In this document: positions 46,126 through 55,857 of the stretch, piece by piece
Numbering within the stretch: position 1 is the stretch's first letter
Layout of the letters: every line of letters begins with the position of its first letter
From: Planctomycetaceae bacterium
GTDB lineage: Bacteria; Planctomycetota; Planctomycetia; Pirellulales; Thermoguttaceae
DNA: 64,000 bases
NCBI GenBank assembly: GCA_012719125.1
Contig: JAAYAY010000009.1
Location: 1-64,000 of the forward strand
Direction of reading: 5' to 3'
The notes under the pieces: model-generated
What the model was told of the DNA's origin: nothing
The model's database searches: none
The model's input: only the letters and a program-made list of their open reading frames with translations
Made by a program: the position numbers and the translations under genes

Positions 46126-47793
46126 TTGGCACGAGTCAGCACCAAAGCAGTGAACGGGCACGCGACGAAACGGCGGACCAACGGATCGGAGCCCGCGAAA
46201 AACGGTCGGAAAAATGGGGAAAGCCATAACGGCTTCGCGAAGGCCGATGGTGCCGACGGCTCGCACGATCTCGATCAGATCCTCGGTACCGACGAGCCGG
46301 ACATCATCGAAGATGAGGCCGTCGAAGAGGAAGATTTCGAGGAACTCGATCTGGAAGCCAGCGGGGGCGACAGCCACATCGACGACCCCATTCGCATCTA
46401 CCTGATGCAGATGGGCGAGATTCCGCTTCTCACTCGCAAGGAAGAAATCGTCGCGGCCAAGTGGATCGAGAAGTCGCGTACCCGGTTCCGTACGGCCATG
46501 CTGGCGACCGACTACGCCCTGCATACGGCCGTATCGCTTCTCGAGAAGGTCCACGACGGGCGGTTGCGTCTGGACCGCACGATCGAGGTCTCGGTGACCA
46601 ATATTCGCGAGAAGCGGCACATCATGGGCGTCCTCCCGCCCAATCTCCGCACGCTTCGCCACTTGCTCAAGGCAAATCGCCGGGACTTCGCCGTTGCCAT
46701 CAGCAAGTCGCACACTCGCAGCCAGCGCCGGGATGCCTGGCGGCGTCTGGTCCGCCGGCGGTACAAGGCCGTTCGCTTGGTGGAAGAGCTCGGGTTGCGC
46801 ACCCAGCGACTTCAGCCCTTGCTGGACGACCTCCGCGAGATTTCCCGACGGATGGACATGCTGACCCTGGAAATCAAGGAGTTGCATCAATTGCGCGACG
46901 CGTCGGGACGGATCGACGACGCTCGCAGGGAACTCCGCTACCTGATGAAGATCACGCTGGAGAGCCCCTCCTCGCTCAGACGGCGCATGGAGCGGACGTC
47001 CTCTTACCAGGCGGAGTATGAAGCGGCCAAACGCGGACTCTCGGCAGGCAACCTGCGACTGGTGGTGTCGATCGCCAAACGGTATCGCAACCGGGGCCTC
47101 AGCTTCCTCGATCTGATTCAGGAGGGAAACACGGGCCTGATGAGGGCTGTCGACAAGTTCGAGCATGCCCGGGGCTACAAGTTCTCCACCTATGCCACCT
47201 GGTGGATTCGCCAGGCAATCACGCGGGCAATTGCCGATCAAAGCCGCACCATCCGCGTGCCGGTTCACATGATCGAGACCATGAGCAGGGTCCGCACGGT
47301 GACCCGCGACCTGGTTCAGGAAAACGGGTGCGAGCCGAGCGTCGAGGAAACGGCGGCCAAGGCCGGCCTGAGCATCGACGAGACGAGTTGCGTTCTCCAG
47401 ATGAGCCGCCAGCCCCTTTCGCTCGACCAGCCTGTCGGCGACCACGACGACAGCTACTTCGGCGAGTTCCTGCAAGACCACCGGGACGACGATCCGCTTC
47501 AGGACATGAACCAGGTGTCGCTCAAGGACCGCATTGCCGAGGTGCTCGGCGCCTTGAACTATCGCGAACGCGAGATCATTCGCCTCCGCTACGGTCTTGC
47601 CGACGGTTACACCTACACGCTCGAAGAGGTCGGCAAGATCTTCTCGGTTACCCGCGAACGAGTTCGGCAAATCGAGGCCAAGGCCGTCCGCAAACTGCAG
47701 CACCCCATCCGCAGCCGCAAACTTTCGGGTTTCCTCGATCGTCCCGTGGCCGTGGTGGTCGATTCCGCGCTGATCCAGGGCGCAGCGAATTGA
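46126..47793 (+). CDS. rpoD: RpoD-like primary or group-2 sigma-70 factor
   Basis: The 555-residue sigma factor has a Lys/Asn-rich then acidic N-terminus (residues 1-85), region 1.2 ([22 protein letters not shown], about 86-107), a long non-conserved spacer, region 2 ([20 protein letters not shown] to [20 protein letters not shown]), region 3 and region 4 with helix-turn-helix ([21 protein letters not shown]). The -10 recognition helix is intact, so it can direct normal promoters. The start is TTG at 46126 with AGAGG about eight bases upstream; no ATG lies near the conserved part. The stop is one base from the stop of the convergent lipoprotein gene. Confidence 0.93.
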   Translation: MARVSTKAVNGHATKRRTNGSEPAKNGRKNGESHNGFAKADGADGSHDLDQILGTDEPDIIEDEAVEEEDFEELDLEASGGDSHIDDPIRIYLMQMGEIPLLTRKEEIVAAKWIEKSRTRFRTAMLATDYALHTAVSLLEKVHDGRLRLDRTIEVSVTNIREKRHIMGVLPPNLRTLRHLLKANRRDFAVAISKSHTRSQRRDAWRRLVRRRYKAVRLVEELGLRTQRLQPLLDDLREISRRMDMLTLEIKELHQLRDASGRIDDARRELRYLMKITLESPSSLRRRMERTSSYQAEYEAAKRGLSAGNLRLVVSIAKRYRNRGLSFLDLIQEGNTGLMRAVDKFEHARGYKFSTYATWWIRQAITRAIADQSRTIRVPVHMIETMSRVRTVTRDLVQENGCEPSVEETAAKAGLSIDETSCVLQMSRQPLSLDQPVGDHDDSYFGEFLQDHRDDDPLQDMNQVSLKDRIAEVLGALNYREREIIRLRYGLADGYTYTLEEVGKIFSVTRERVRQIEAKAVRKLQHPIRSRKLSGFLDRPVAVVVDSALIQGAAN

Positions 47794-47794
47794 G

Positions 47795-48505
47795 CTATCG
47801 GTAGGCCGCGGCGCCGGTGCGTGCCAGAACTTCGGAGAGAATCCGCTGCTCCAGGGCCGGGTCGCGCCCCTTGCGGATCCAGCCCTGGTTGGCATCTCGC
47901 TCGGCCAGCGAATCGACCACTCGGGTGAGCGATGAATCGTAGCGGAAGGTCGCTTCACCGGCCGAGGCCAGATCGGCGGTCCGAACGTCTTCGAGTTCCT
48001 TGTCGACGATCACCTCGACCAGGTAACCGTGTTGGTCGGGAATCACGCGCACCTCGGCCTGCCTGCGGATCGACTGCAGGGTGCATTCGATCTTCTCTCG
48101 CCGTCCCACCGAATCGCGGCGCCAGGGCTCAAGAACGGTCGAGCCCACCTCGGGAAATGTGGTCAGCAGGCCGTCGGTCGATACCTGGCCGATCAGCCGG
48201 ACCGGCTGTTCTTCGTCGATCTTGAAGTAGTCGTCCACCACATCCACGATGGTTTCCCAGACGAACTCGTGGTCGCCCGAAGGCACCAACGCCGGATTCT
48301 GATAGTAGGCGGCCGTAGGGGCGGGTACCGTCACGACCTGGTCGGGCCAAACCGTGCCCGCCGCCACCGGATCCTTCCATACAATCTCGCTACTGCAACC
48401 CGCAGCCAGAGCGAGGCCAACTGAGGCGAGAATCGTTGCAGTCAGACACGGACGCAGCACGGCGCAAAACCTCGCGGATGGCTTGAGTGCCGCTGACAGA
48501 ACCAC
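47795..48505 (-). CDS. Putative lipoprotein of unknown function
   Basis: The 236-residue product has a lipoprotein leader with lipobox LAAGC (Cys37) after the hydrophobic core LTATILASVGLALAA. The mature part contains EFVWETIVDVVDDYFKIDEEQPVRLI and PWRRDSVGRREKIECTLQSIRRQAEVRVI, ending with GRDPALEQRILSEVLARTG. This resembles small envelope lipoproteins that are conserved in planctomycetes without known function. The start is a GTG at 48505. It ends tail to tail with the sigma-factor gene with a one-base gap and no visible terminator. Confidence 0.8.
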   Translation of the reverse strand: MVLSAALKPSARFCAVLRPCLTATILASVGLALAAGCSSEIVWKDPVAAGTVWPDQVVTVPAPTAAYYQNPALVPSGDHEFVWETIVDVVDDYFKIDEEQPVRLIGQVSTDGLLTTFPEVGSTVLEPWRRDSVGRREKIECTLQSIRRQAEVRVIPDQHGYLVEVIVDKELEDVRTADLASAGEATFRYDSSLTRVVDSLAERDANQGWIRKGRDPALEQRILSEVLARTGAAAYR

Positions 48506-48684
48506 CGATGATGTCCACCGGTGACCGTGGAACCCAGTCTCGTTCTGCCAGGGCCTCCTAGTTGGAGGGGCCGCGTAGTGTCGCGGAAAACGGCGTTCAA
48601 TTCAAGGGGGAAGTCTGGCCGCTCGGCTGCAGGCAGGTTCCAGCATGTAACTGATTCTGAGAAAAGGAGTTATGCCGAGCGCCG

Positions 48685-51057
48685 CTATGTGAGTCGCGCA
48701 AAACCGGCGTGCTTCACCGGCCCGCCGATCCGCCGGGCGATGTCGTTGCGGCAAATCGCTTCCGCCAACTCCGCCAAGACTTCATCGAGCGCGGCAAGAT
48801 AGGCGGCCACGTGCCGCGGCTCATGAGCGAGCGTGGCGTTGAAGGCGCCTCCCGCGAGAAAACCTCGCTCCAGCATTCTCACCGTCATCAACGTGGTCAG
48901 GGCGGCCGCTTCGGGGTGGTCGAATTGCAGCAGCGCCAGTTCCGGGCGGCTGGGAGTCCGCACGGGCAGACGGTGCTTGCGTCCCAGTTCCTGCCAGCCT
49001 TCGAGCACGAGCGTTCCGATCCGCGCAATGTGGCCGGGGGCATCGCGACTCATCAACTTCCGAACGCAGGCCAAGGCCGCGGCCGGCCCGACGCCTTCTG
49101 TCCAGAAGGTGCTGGAGATGAAGGATCTCTGCGCCGCCTGCATGGTGTCGTGCGTACCGATGATCGCGCCGATGGGGAAACCGTTCCCTAATGCCTTGGC
49201 GTAGACCGCCAAATCCGGATCGACGCCGAACTTGCGGTGTGCGCCCCCCAAGCAGAGCCGCCAACCGATCGAAATCTCGTCGAAGATCAATCTCGCACCG
49301 ATTCGATCGCATCGCTCGCGCACGCCTTCCAGGAACCCCGGCTCCGGGTCGACGTACCGCGTCGGTTCCATGACCACCGCGGCCAGTTCCCGCCCGCACC
49401 TGGCGAGGATCACGTCAAGCTCATTGAGCCGGTTGTAGCGGAAGGTCAGCACCGTGCCGGCCAAACCGGAGGGAACGCCTTGCGGTTCCAGGCCAGGGAG
49501 CAGATGGCCGGCGAGGCGGTCGGCGTTTTCGCTGACGGCGGGTGCAGGCAGATTTGCCGCCAGATACCAGTCGTGCCACCCGTGATATCCGCAGAGGGCG
49601 ACCTTGTCGCGGCCCGTGCTCGCCCTCGCGATGCGGACGGCCACGGCCATGCTTTCGCCGCCGGCACGAGTGAATCGTGCGTTCTGGGCCCAAGGATGGA
49701 TTTCGAGGAGCAATCTTGCCAGTTCGACTTCGTCGTAGGTCTGAAGCGTCGCCATCGAGCCGAGATTCACCCGGCGAATCACGGCGGCGTTCACGTCAGG
49801 GTCGCTGAAACCCAGGATGCAGGCCAGAATGCCACCGAGACTCATGTCGATGAAGCGGCGGCCTTCGATGTCGATGATCTCGCAACCCCTCGCCTCGCGA
49901 TAGTACGCCGGCCATTGATCGGGCGCGAACATCTCCGGCCGCTTGCTGAGCAGTTGCGTGCCGCCGGGGATGATCTGTTTGGCCTCTCGGTAGGCCGCCT
50001 GCACGTCCGGCAGACGCCGGGTCGGCGGAAGGCCAAGCAGCCGCCGCGCGCCGAGACAGAAGATCTCCTCCACGTCGCCGTCGACCAGATGCTGGTCGAT
50101 GCAAGCCTGTTTCAACGCCAAGAGCGACTCGATCCCCAGCAGCGTCGGCCTCGCAAATCGCGAACGGTCATAATCGGGCCGGACCTCGTCGAGCCACAGG
50201 AATCCGTCGCCCAGATTGACGCACCGGCTGCGCATTTCCGACACACAGAAATCCGTGCCGAAGAACAGCCGCGTGGGCCCGAACGTCTTGAGGACGGCCT
50301 CCAAAGCCGACGGTTCGCAAACGCCCGAGGCGTCGAAGAAGACGTTGTCCAGCCCGCGGAGCGAGGCGATGCCCTCGACGGTATGCCGCCCGCAGAAGCC
50401 GCGGGCGGCGTGGGCGAGGATCAGCTTGGCGCCCGGGTACTTCTCGCAGTGCAGCCGGACGTAGGCCTGGTTGGCCGGATCGGCGAGGGCCCGTGGCCGC
50501 ACCAGGTGCAGCATGATGATCAGCCCCCGGCGGTGGGCGATCTCCCAGGACGACTCCGGCACGAACTCCTCGCAGCAGGCCGACAGCGTATCGCCGCCTG
50601 CCGCGAACAGATGATAGACCTTGAAGCCCACGAAGCCGTCTGCGGCGATCTGCCGCTCGACGGCCGCCGGATCCTGATCGGGCGTGATGAGCATCAGGCC
50701 TCGCGAATGCGGGTCGGTCTGCAACTGATCGGCAAGAAACCGGTTCGCCGCATCCACGTTGAGTGAATGCGTCGGCAGGGGGAAAAACAGCCCGCCCTTC
50801 GGGCACCGCTCCGGCATCCACATGGAGAGCCGTTCGCTGTGGATCGTCCGGGTGACCTCGGCGGGGCCTGCCGCAGCCAGAGGGGGTGCCGGCACGCCAA
50901 GATCGGCCACTCGCCAGAGATGCGCATGGGAGTCGAAGGCATTCGGCGGCACGAAGCTCTTCAATTGCCGGTCGAAGAGTTCGAGATCCGCACCACCGAC
51001 CGCCGCCCAGACGTAGGGATTCATCTCCGTCGGGCACATGCCGGTGGAACGGTTCAT
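48685..51057 (-). CDS. Fusion of amidohydrolase_2 domain and glutamate-semialdehyde-aminomutase-like aminotransferase
   Basis: This 790-residue protein has two enzyme domains. Residues about 38-345 form an amidohydrolase_2-type TIM barrel: metal-binding FDSHAHLW (His44, His46), a Lys or His in FKVYHL, LAHAARGF (His216) and the terminal Asp in FFGTDF (Asp269). Residues about 352-790 are a class III PLP-dependent aminotransferase of the HemL type: AKQIIPGGTQLLSKRPEMFA, MEPTRYVDP, IFDEISIGWR, and the PLP lysine Lys621 in YAKALGNGFPIGAIIG. Each half has the length of a free-standing enzyme. The combination suggests consecutive steps on one metabolite, or substrate channelling; the pathway is not known. 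No signal peptide is present. No frameshift or stop separates the halves. Confidence 0.9.
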   Translation of the reverse strand: MNRSTGMCPTEMNPYVWAAVGGADLELFDRQLKSFVPPNAFDSHAHLWRVADLGVPAPPLAAAGPAEVTRTIHSERLSMWMPERCPKGGLFFPLPTHSLNVDAANRFLADQLQTDPHSRGLMLITPDQDPAAVERQIAADGFVGFKVYHLFAAGGDTLSACCEEFVPESSWEIAHRRGLIIMLHLVRPRALADPANQAYVRLHCEKYPGAKLILAHAARGFCGRHTVEGIASLRGLDNVFFDASGVCEPSALEAVLKTFGPTRLFFGTDFCVSEMRSRCVNLGDGFLWLDEVRPDYDRSRFARPTLLGIESLLALKQACIDQHLVDGDVEEIFCLGARRLLGLPPTRRLPDVQAAYREAKQIIPGGTQLLSKRPEMFAPDQWPAYYREARGCEIIDIEGRRFIDMSLGGILACILGFSDPDVNAAVIRRVNLGSMATLQTYDEVELARLLLEIHPWAQNARFTRAGGESMAVAVRIARASTGRDKVALCGYHGWHDWYLAANLPAPAVSENADRLAGHLLPGLEPQGVPSGLAGTVLTFRYNRLNELDVILARCGRELAAVVMEPTRYVDPEPGFLEGVRERCDRIGARLIFDEISIGWRLCLGGAHRKFGVDPDLAVYAKALGNGFPIGAIIGTHDTMQAAQRSFISSTFWTEGVGPAAALACVRKLMSRDAPGHIARIGTLVLEGWQELGRKHRLPVRTPSRPELALLQFDHPEAAALTTLMTVRMLERGFLAGGAFNATLAHEPRHVAAYLAALDEVLAELAEAICRNDIARRIGGPVKHAGFARLT

Positions 51058-51095
51058 GCTGGCGATTCAGTGGTAGGCAAGCGGTGCGGACTCAA

Positions 51096-52970
51096 TCAGG
51101 CAAAGTCAATGGTGTAGCTGTAGACGTCCTGTCGCAACTTGCTGGTCACCTGCCCGTCGGATCGGTTGAAAACGGCCTGCATCGGCTTGTTGTCGCGCAG
51201 GACCTCGGCGGTGAAGCCGCTGATGCCGTGGCGTTTGGCGATGCCGCTGAGATATTTCAGCAGGAAGCGGCCGATGCCCCGATTCTGCCAGACGTCGCGG
51301 ACGACGAAAGCCACTTCCGCCCGATTGGTCTTCGGGTTGAGGAAGTAGCGTCCGACGGCGATGATCTCTTCCCCGTAGGCTTCCGGCAGCGTGCCGACGA
51401 TGGCAACTTCGCTGCGGTGGTCGATATAGACGAAGTCCTGGATCTGCTTCTCGGAGAACTGCTTCATGGGCGCCATGAAGCGGTAGTAAAGCGTTTCCTG
51501 CGACAGGGCATAAAGCAGGTCCTTCATACCCGGCACGTCGGTGGGATGGACCGGGCGGAAGTTGACCTGCGTGCCGTCGTCCAGCAGCATGCTCGTCTTC
51601 AATTCCGGCGGTCCCACAACGATGCGGCCTTCGATCTCCTGCATCTCGGAACGCACGTACTTGTACTCGATCGCCTTGCGCAGCAATTCCGCGCGATGAT
51701 CCGGATGAGCAATCGAAATCAAAGCGATGGCTCGCTCCTGGACGCTCTTGCCGTGGAGGTAGGCCACGCCGTACTCGGTGACCACATAGTGCACGTCGCC
51801 GCGTGTGGTCACGACCCCGGCACCCGAGCTGAGTTGTGCCGAGATGCGGGTTCTGCCGTCGTGGGTCGTCGAGGGCAGAGCAATGATGGCTCGCCCGCCG
51901 GGGGCCCGGGACGCTCCACGATTGAAGTCGACCTGCCCGCCGATCCCCGAATAGAACCGCGTCCCAAGCGAGTCGGAACAGACCTGGCCGGTCAGATCGA
52001 CCTCGAGGGCCACGTTGATCGCGACCATCTTCGGATGCTTGCTGATCACGAACGGATCGTTGACGTACTCGGTGGGATAGAACGAGAACTTGTCGTTGCC
52101 GTCGATGTAGTCGTAGAGCCGCTGGGTGCCCATGCAGAAACTGGCGGTCACCCGGCCGCGATCCACCGCCTTTCGACGGCCCGTCACCGCGCCCGACTCG
52201 AGCAGGTCGATCATCGAGTCGGTGAACATCTCCGTGTGGATGCCCAGATCCTTCTTTCCTTTGAGAAACTCGACGACGGCCTGGGGAATCCGTCCGATGC
52301 CGAATTCAACCGTCGAACCGTTATCGATCAGGGCGGCGATATTCTCGCCGATCTGCCGGGTGATGTCGTCGATCTCGGGCGGCTGGTACTCGATGATCGG
52401 CTCGTCGACCGGGACGAGGATGTCGATATCGTGGACGTGAACGCACGAATCGCCCAGCGTCCGCGGCATCCGCGGATTGACCTGGGCGATCACCAGGCCC
52501 GCGTTCTCCATGGCGCTCTTGACGATGTCGACCGAAACGCCCAGGCTGCACATGCCCCGTTCGTCCGGCGGCGTCACCTGGATCAGGGCCACGTCCAGGG
52601 GCAACTGCCCGCTGGAGAACAGCCTCGGGATGTCGGAGAGGAACAGCGGGGTATAGTCGCCGAGCCCCTCCTGGATGATGTCGCGAACGTTCTCCGCGAT
52701 GAAGAAACTGTTGATGCGGAAATTCGCGGCAATGCTCTTCTCGGCGTAGGGCGCCTCCCCGCGCGTGAGCAGGTGCACGATCTCCGTATCGGGCAGCTTC
52801 TTGGCCCTCGCCGTGAGCGCCTTGACCAGTTGCAGGGGCTGGGCACAGCCGGTTCCGATGAAGATCCGTTGGCCCGGATGAATTTCAGCAACGGCAGCCT
52901 CCGGAGTCATCACCATTTCCAGGTACTCGGTCTGCCAGTTGGAATCGTAGGCGATCGTCGACGCGGCCAT
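51096..52970 (-). CDS. Acetyl-CoA hydrolase/CoA-transferase fused to a GNAT domain
   Basis: The 624-residue product has an N-terminal CoA-transferase family 1 part of about 430 residues (IHPGQRIFIGTGCAQPLQLV, GIGRIPQAVVEFLKGKKDLGIHTEM, the catalytic-Glu segment VALEVDLTGQV, and SGIGGQVDFNRGAS) followed by a GNAT acetyltransferase (about 455-624; VNFRPVHPTDVPGMKDLLY, AFVVRDVWQNRGIGRFLLKYL). The first half is like 4-hydroxybutyrate or acetate CoA-transferase. The GNAT part carries the acetyl-CoA loop QNRGIG. Such fusions are thought to couple acetyl-CoA use to lysine acetylation or protein acylation. ATG 52970 is used; a TTG sits one codon upstream. It follows the ACD-type synthetase by 57 bases on the same strand. 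Confidence 0.92.
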   Translation of the reverse strand: MAASTIAYDSNWQTEYLEMVMTPEAAVAEIHPGQRIFIGTGCAQPLQLVKALTARAKKLPDTEIVHLLTRGEAPYAEKSIAANFRINSFFIAENVRDIIQEGLGDYTPLFLSDIPRLFSSGQLPLDVALIQVTPPDERGMCSLGVSVDIVKSAMENAGLVIAQVNPRMPRTLGDSCVHVHDIDILVPVDEPIIEYQPPEIDDITRQIGENIAALIDNGSTVEFGIGRIPQAVVEFLKGKKDLGIHTEMFTDSMIDLLESGAVTGRRKAVDRGRVTASFCMGTQRLYDYIDGNDKFSFYPTEYVNDPFVISKHPKMVAINVALEVDLTGQVCSDSLGTRFYSGIGGQVDFNRGASRAPGGRAIIALPSTTHDGRTRISAQLSSGAGVVTTRGDVHYVVTEYGVAYLHGKSVQERAIALISIAHPDHRAELLRKAIEYKYVRSEMQEIEGRIVVGPPELKTSMLLDDGTQVNFRPVHPTDVPGMKDLLYALSQETLYYRFMAPMKQFSEKQIQDFVYIDHRSEVAIVGTLPEAYGEEIIAVGRYFLNPKTNRAEVAFVVRDVWQNRGIGRFLLKYLSGIAKRHGISGFTAEVLRDNKPMQAVFNRSDGQVTSKLRQDVYSYTIDFA

Positions 52971-53027
52971 CAATATTTCCTCGTGGTATGTGCGGGATCT
53001 TGCGTTCGCAGAAGAACTGAGGTGTGC

Positions 53028-55121
53028 TCAGCTTGTCTTCGACAGGGTAATGCGGGCGTCGGCTACAACAGGATCGGTGCCGATGCCGCCCACAATCAGC
53101 GGGTTGATGTCCATTTCCTGGATCTGCGGAAAGTCGGTGACCAGTTGGCTGAGCCGCTGCAGGCAGTTGGCGATGGCGTCGACGTCGACGCGGTCCCGGC
53201 CCCGGGCGCCTTCCAACAGCGCGTAGGACTTCGTGTTGCGAAGCATCTCCAGAGCTTCCTGCGCGGTGACGGGCGCCAGGTGGAAGGTGACGTCCTTCAT
53301 GATCTCGACGAAGATTCCCCCAAGGCCGAACATTAACATCGGCCCAAACTGGGGATCGCGGGTCATGCCGAGGATCACTTCGCGCCCGCGAGTTCCCATC
53401 TTCTCGATGTAGGTCCCCAGCAACCGCGCCTCGGGCATCTTCTTGCCGATCCGCAGCATCATCAGATCGAAGGCGTCGCGGACCTCATCGGGCGTGGACA
53501 GGTTGAGCTTCACGCCGCCCAGGTCGGATTTGTGTACGATGTCGGGCGAAACGATTTTCATGGCGACCGGCAACCCGATCTTGATGGCCACGTCGACCGC
53601 GTCGTCGGCCGTCGCGGCAATTCGTCCCGGCGGCACGTTGAAGTTGTAGGCCCGCATCACGTCCTTGGCGGCCGCTTCGCCCACCTGGAACTGCCCCGTC
53701 CGAATGCAGCGATGCAATACCCGTTCGGCTCGGCGCCGGTTGACGGGGAAGCGAGCCACCACGCGGGGCGGCATTTCCTTCCACTCGGCATACTCGACCA
53801 TCGCCCTCAAAGCCGCCACGGCTCGCTCCGGCGACGGATACTCGGGAATGCCCAACTCGAGCAACTCCTTCCGGCCCGGCAGCACGTCCTTGCCGCCCAT
53901 GAACGACACCAGGATCGGCTTCGTACCCCGGTTGTCCGAAATGGCCCGGGCCGTCTCCACAAATTGCGTCATCGCCTGCGGCGTCAGGAGCACGACAATC
54001 GCGTCGACGTTGGGGTCCTGCTGGGCTGCGGCAACCGCCGCCGCATAACGATCCGCCTGGGCGTCGCCCAGCACGTCGATTGGGTTGGCCACGCTCGCCG
54101 CGTCGGGCAGCGACTTGGCCAGTTCGTCCATGAGGCTCTTGTCGAGCGTCGCAACCCGAAGCCCCGAGTGCTCCACGGCGTCGGCGGCCATGATGCCCGG
54201 CCCGCCCGCGTTGGTGATAATGGCGACCCGCTTTCCTTTGGGAAGCGGCTGCATGGCCAGGGCCGTGGCGTAGTCAAACATCGATTCGAACGTCGGAGCA
54301 CGCAGGATCCCCGACCGTTTGAACGCGGCGCCGTAAGCGATGTCGGCGCCCGCAAGACTCCCCGTATGCGACGAGGCCGCCTTGGCGCCGGCGGAACTCG
54401 TGCCCGACTTGAACACGACCACCGGCTTCGTCCGCGCCGCTTCGGCGGCCGTTCGCACAAAATCCTTGCCCGACTCGATGCTCTCCAGGTAAGCCACGAT
54501 CACCCGCGTCTCCGGATCCTCCGCCAGGGCCTCCACAAACGCCGTCTCGTCCAAGTCGGCCTTGTTGCCGATGCTGATGAGCTTCGAGAGCCCCATGTTC
54601 CGCGCGACGGCCAGATCGAGAATCGCCGTGCACAGGGCCCCCGATTGCGACATCACGGAGATCGCCCCCGGAGGCGGCATCTCCTTGGCAAACGATGCGT
54701 TCATGCGGCGGTGCGTATTCAAGAGCCCGAGACAATTCGGCCCGAGCAACCGGGCTCCGCCGCTCCGCACCTGGGCGGCGATCTTCTTCTCCCGCTCGGC
54801 CCCTTCGTGACCCACTTCCTTGAACCCCGCGGTGATCACGCAGATTGCCCCGGCCCCGGCCGCCAGTGAATCGGCGATCGCGTCCGGAACCCGCGCTGTC
54901 GCCACGGCAATGACCGCCAGATCGATCTTGATGCCGCTCTCCTTGAGCGTCGGGTAGCACTTCAAACCGAGAATTTCGTCAGTGGTCGGGTTGATGGGAA
55001 CGATCGTTCCTCCAAAACCCTGGTTGACAAGGTTGGCCAGAATCTCGTGGCCCACTTTGCCCGGAGTGCGCGAGGCGCCGATGACGGCAATGGTATCCGG
55101 GCTGAGCAGTTTCTCAAGCAT
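53028..55121 (-). CDS. ADP-forming acetate/acyl-CoA synthetase (alpha-beta fused)
   Basis: The 697-residue product converts an acyl-CoA, ADP and phosphate to acid, ATP and CoA or runs in reverse. The N-terminal CoA-binding domain starts SPDTIAVIGASRTPGKVGHEI; the ligase-CoA domain contains the conserved phospho-histidine segment KAASSHTGSLAG; the C-terminal ATP-grasp part (about 470-697) includes GLPVAMKIVSPDIVHKSDLGGVKL and ARGRDRVDVDAI with QEMDINPLIVG. The start is ATG 55121; the frame is open a further 85 codons upstream, but that part is not conserved and runs through a tandem repeat. It forms a two-gene unit with the CoA-transferase/GNAT fusion. Confidence 0.95.
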   Translation of the reverse strand: MLEKLLSPDTIAVIGASRTPGKVGHEILANLVNQGFGGTIVPINPTTDEILGLKCYPTLKESGIKIDLAVIAVATARVPDAIADSLAAGAGAICVITAGFKEVGHEGAEREKKIAAQVRSGGARLLGPNCLGLLNTHRRMNASFAKEMPPPGAISVMSQSGALCTAILDLAVARNMGLSKLISIGNKADLDETAFVEALAEDPETRVIVAYLESIESGKDFVRTAAEAARTKPVVVFKSGTSSAGAKAASSHTGSLAGADIAYGAAFKRSGILRAPTFESMFDYATALAMQPLPKGKRVAIITNAGGPGIMAADAVEHSGLRVATLDKSLMDELAKSLPDAASVANPIDVLGDAQADRYAAAVAAAQQDPNVDAIVVLLTPQAMTQFVETARAISDNRGTKPILVSFMGGKDVLPGRKELLELGIPEYPSPERAVAALRAMVEYAEWKEMPPRVVARFPVNRRRAERVLHRCIRTGQFQVGEAAAKDVMRAYNFNVPPGRIAATADDAVDVAIKIGLPVAMKIVSPDIVHKSDLGGVKLNLSTPDEVRDAFDLMMLRIGKKMPEARLLGTYIEKMGTRGREVILGMTRDPQFGPMLMFGLGGIFVEIMKDVTFHLAPVTAQEALEMLRNTKSYALLEGARGRDRVDVDAIANCLQRLSQLVTDFPQIQEMDINPLIVGGIGTDPVVADARITLSKTS

Positions 55122-55147
55122 AGCGGAGCAGACTTTCTCGTTCAGAG

Positions 55148-55203
55148 TGCCAACAATCGTGTTCGTGTCAACAAGTGCCGACAATCGCGTTCGTGTCAAC
55201 AAA
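55148..55203. repeat. Two tandem 28-base repeats upstream of the ACD gene
   Basis: Bases 55148-55175 and 55176-55203 are direct repeats (25 of 28 match) beginning TGCCAACAATCGTG and ending GTCAACAAG. On the minus strand each reads TTGTTGACACGAAC, so each holds a TTGACA hexamer 27 and 55 bases upstream of the gene start; no good -10 follows. The repeat may be an operator or doubled -35 region. Confidence 0.7.
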
Positions 55204-55857
55204 TGATGTCGCTTCGCCGACAGCGAAAACGAAGAAACGGGGATGCCGAGGGGAAACGACCCCGACAAAGCTGCCGCGACGAAGAATGGCTGCGTCGAAA
55301 CGGCACGCAACGTCTGCCTCGGGGCGGGAAGGCAATTGCCGTCGAGAATGCGGCCGCAGAGCGACCTCGCTTTCATTCACTCGACGCGTCTACCCCAAAG
55401 GCCGTCGCGGGGAAGGAATCGGTTCCTTATGAATCAGGGAAAGCGGAGCGGTACCCGCCGGAGAACCGGCGCACAACGAATAGATCGCAGGCGATAACCT
55501 CCTCGCCTCCAATCAAATCGGTCTGTCAATGCTCCCTAAAAGCACAAGTTACTCGATTCACCCGAATCGCACAATGACCCCCGACTCGGCGTTTTCGTCC
55601 AACGGGCAATGCGATGGGAGAATAATTGGACAGCACCAATTCGGGGTGGTGCAGGGAGCCAAAACCCATGCGGCAGAGTCATTGAACCCGCTGCCGCAGG
55701 CGAGGACTGCCAACCATCCTGAAGCGGCGTGTCGTCGGTGAACGACCGCGCCTGCGGCAGGGGGTTAAACGAACGCTCTGCCAAGACTTGCGTTCAGCGG
55801 CATTGGCCAGAGCGGCGTTGTCCGACGCATAGGAGAAGACCAGTGGCGCACCACGAG
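55204..55857. other. Gap with no gene and one imperfect palindromic element
   Basis: No gene is recognised. Bases 55672-55782 have inverted arms of about 31 bases: GGCAGAG...AACCCGCTGCCGCAGGCG (left, ending 55702) and CGCCTGCGGCAGGGGGTT...CTCTGCC (right, from 55749), with 17 of 18 matches in the inner part. The element ends 76 bases after, and antisense to, the stop of the small lipoprotein gene. Confidence 0.6.

Noticed and set aside
46021-47958. 645-residue minus-strand open frame
   Set aside because: It is the antisense of the sigma-factor gene and has no motif.
50886-53336. 816-residue plus-strand open frame
   Set aside because: It lies antisense to the fusion enzyme and the CoA-transferase, both of which have clear family motifs; the translation is low-complexity Arg/Asp/Val/His-rich and typical of an antisense frame in high-GC DNA.
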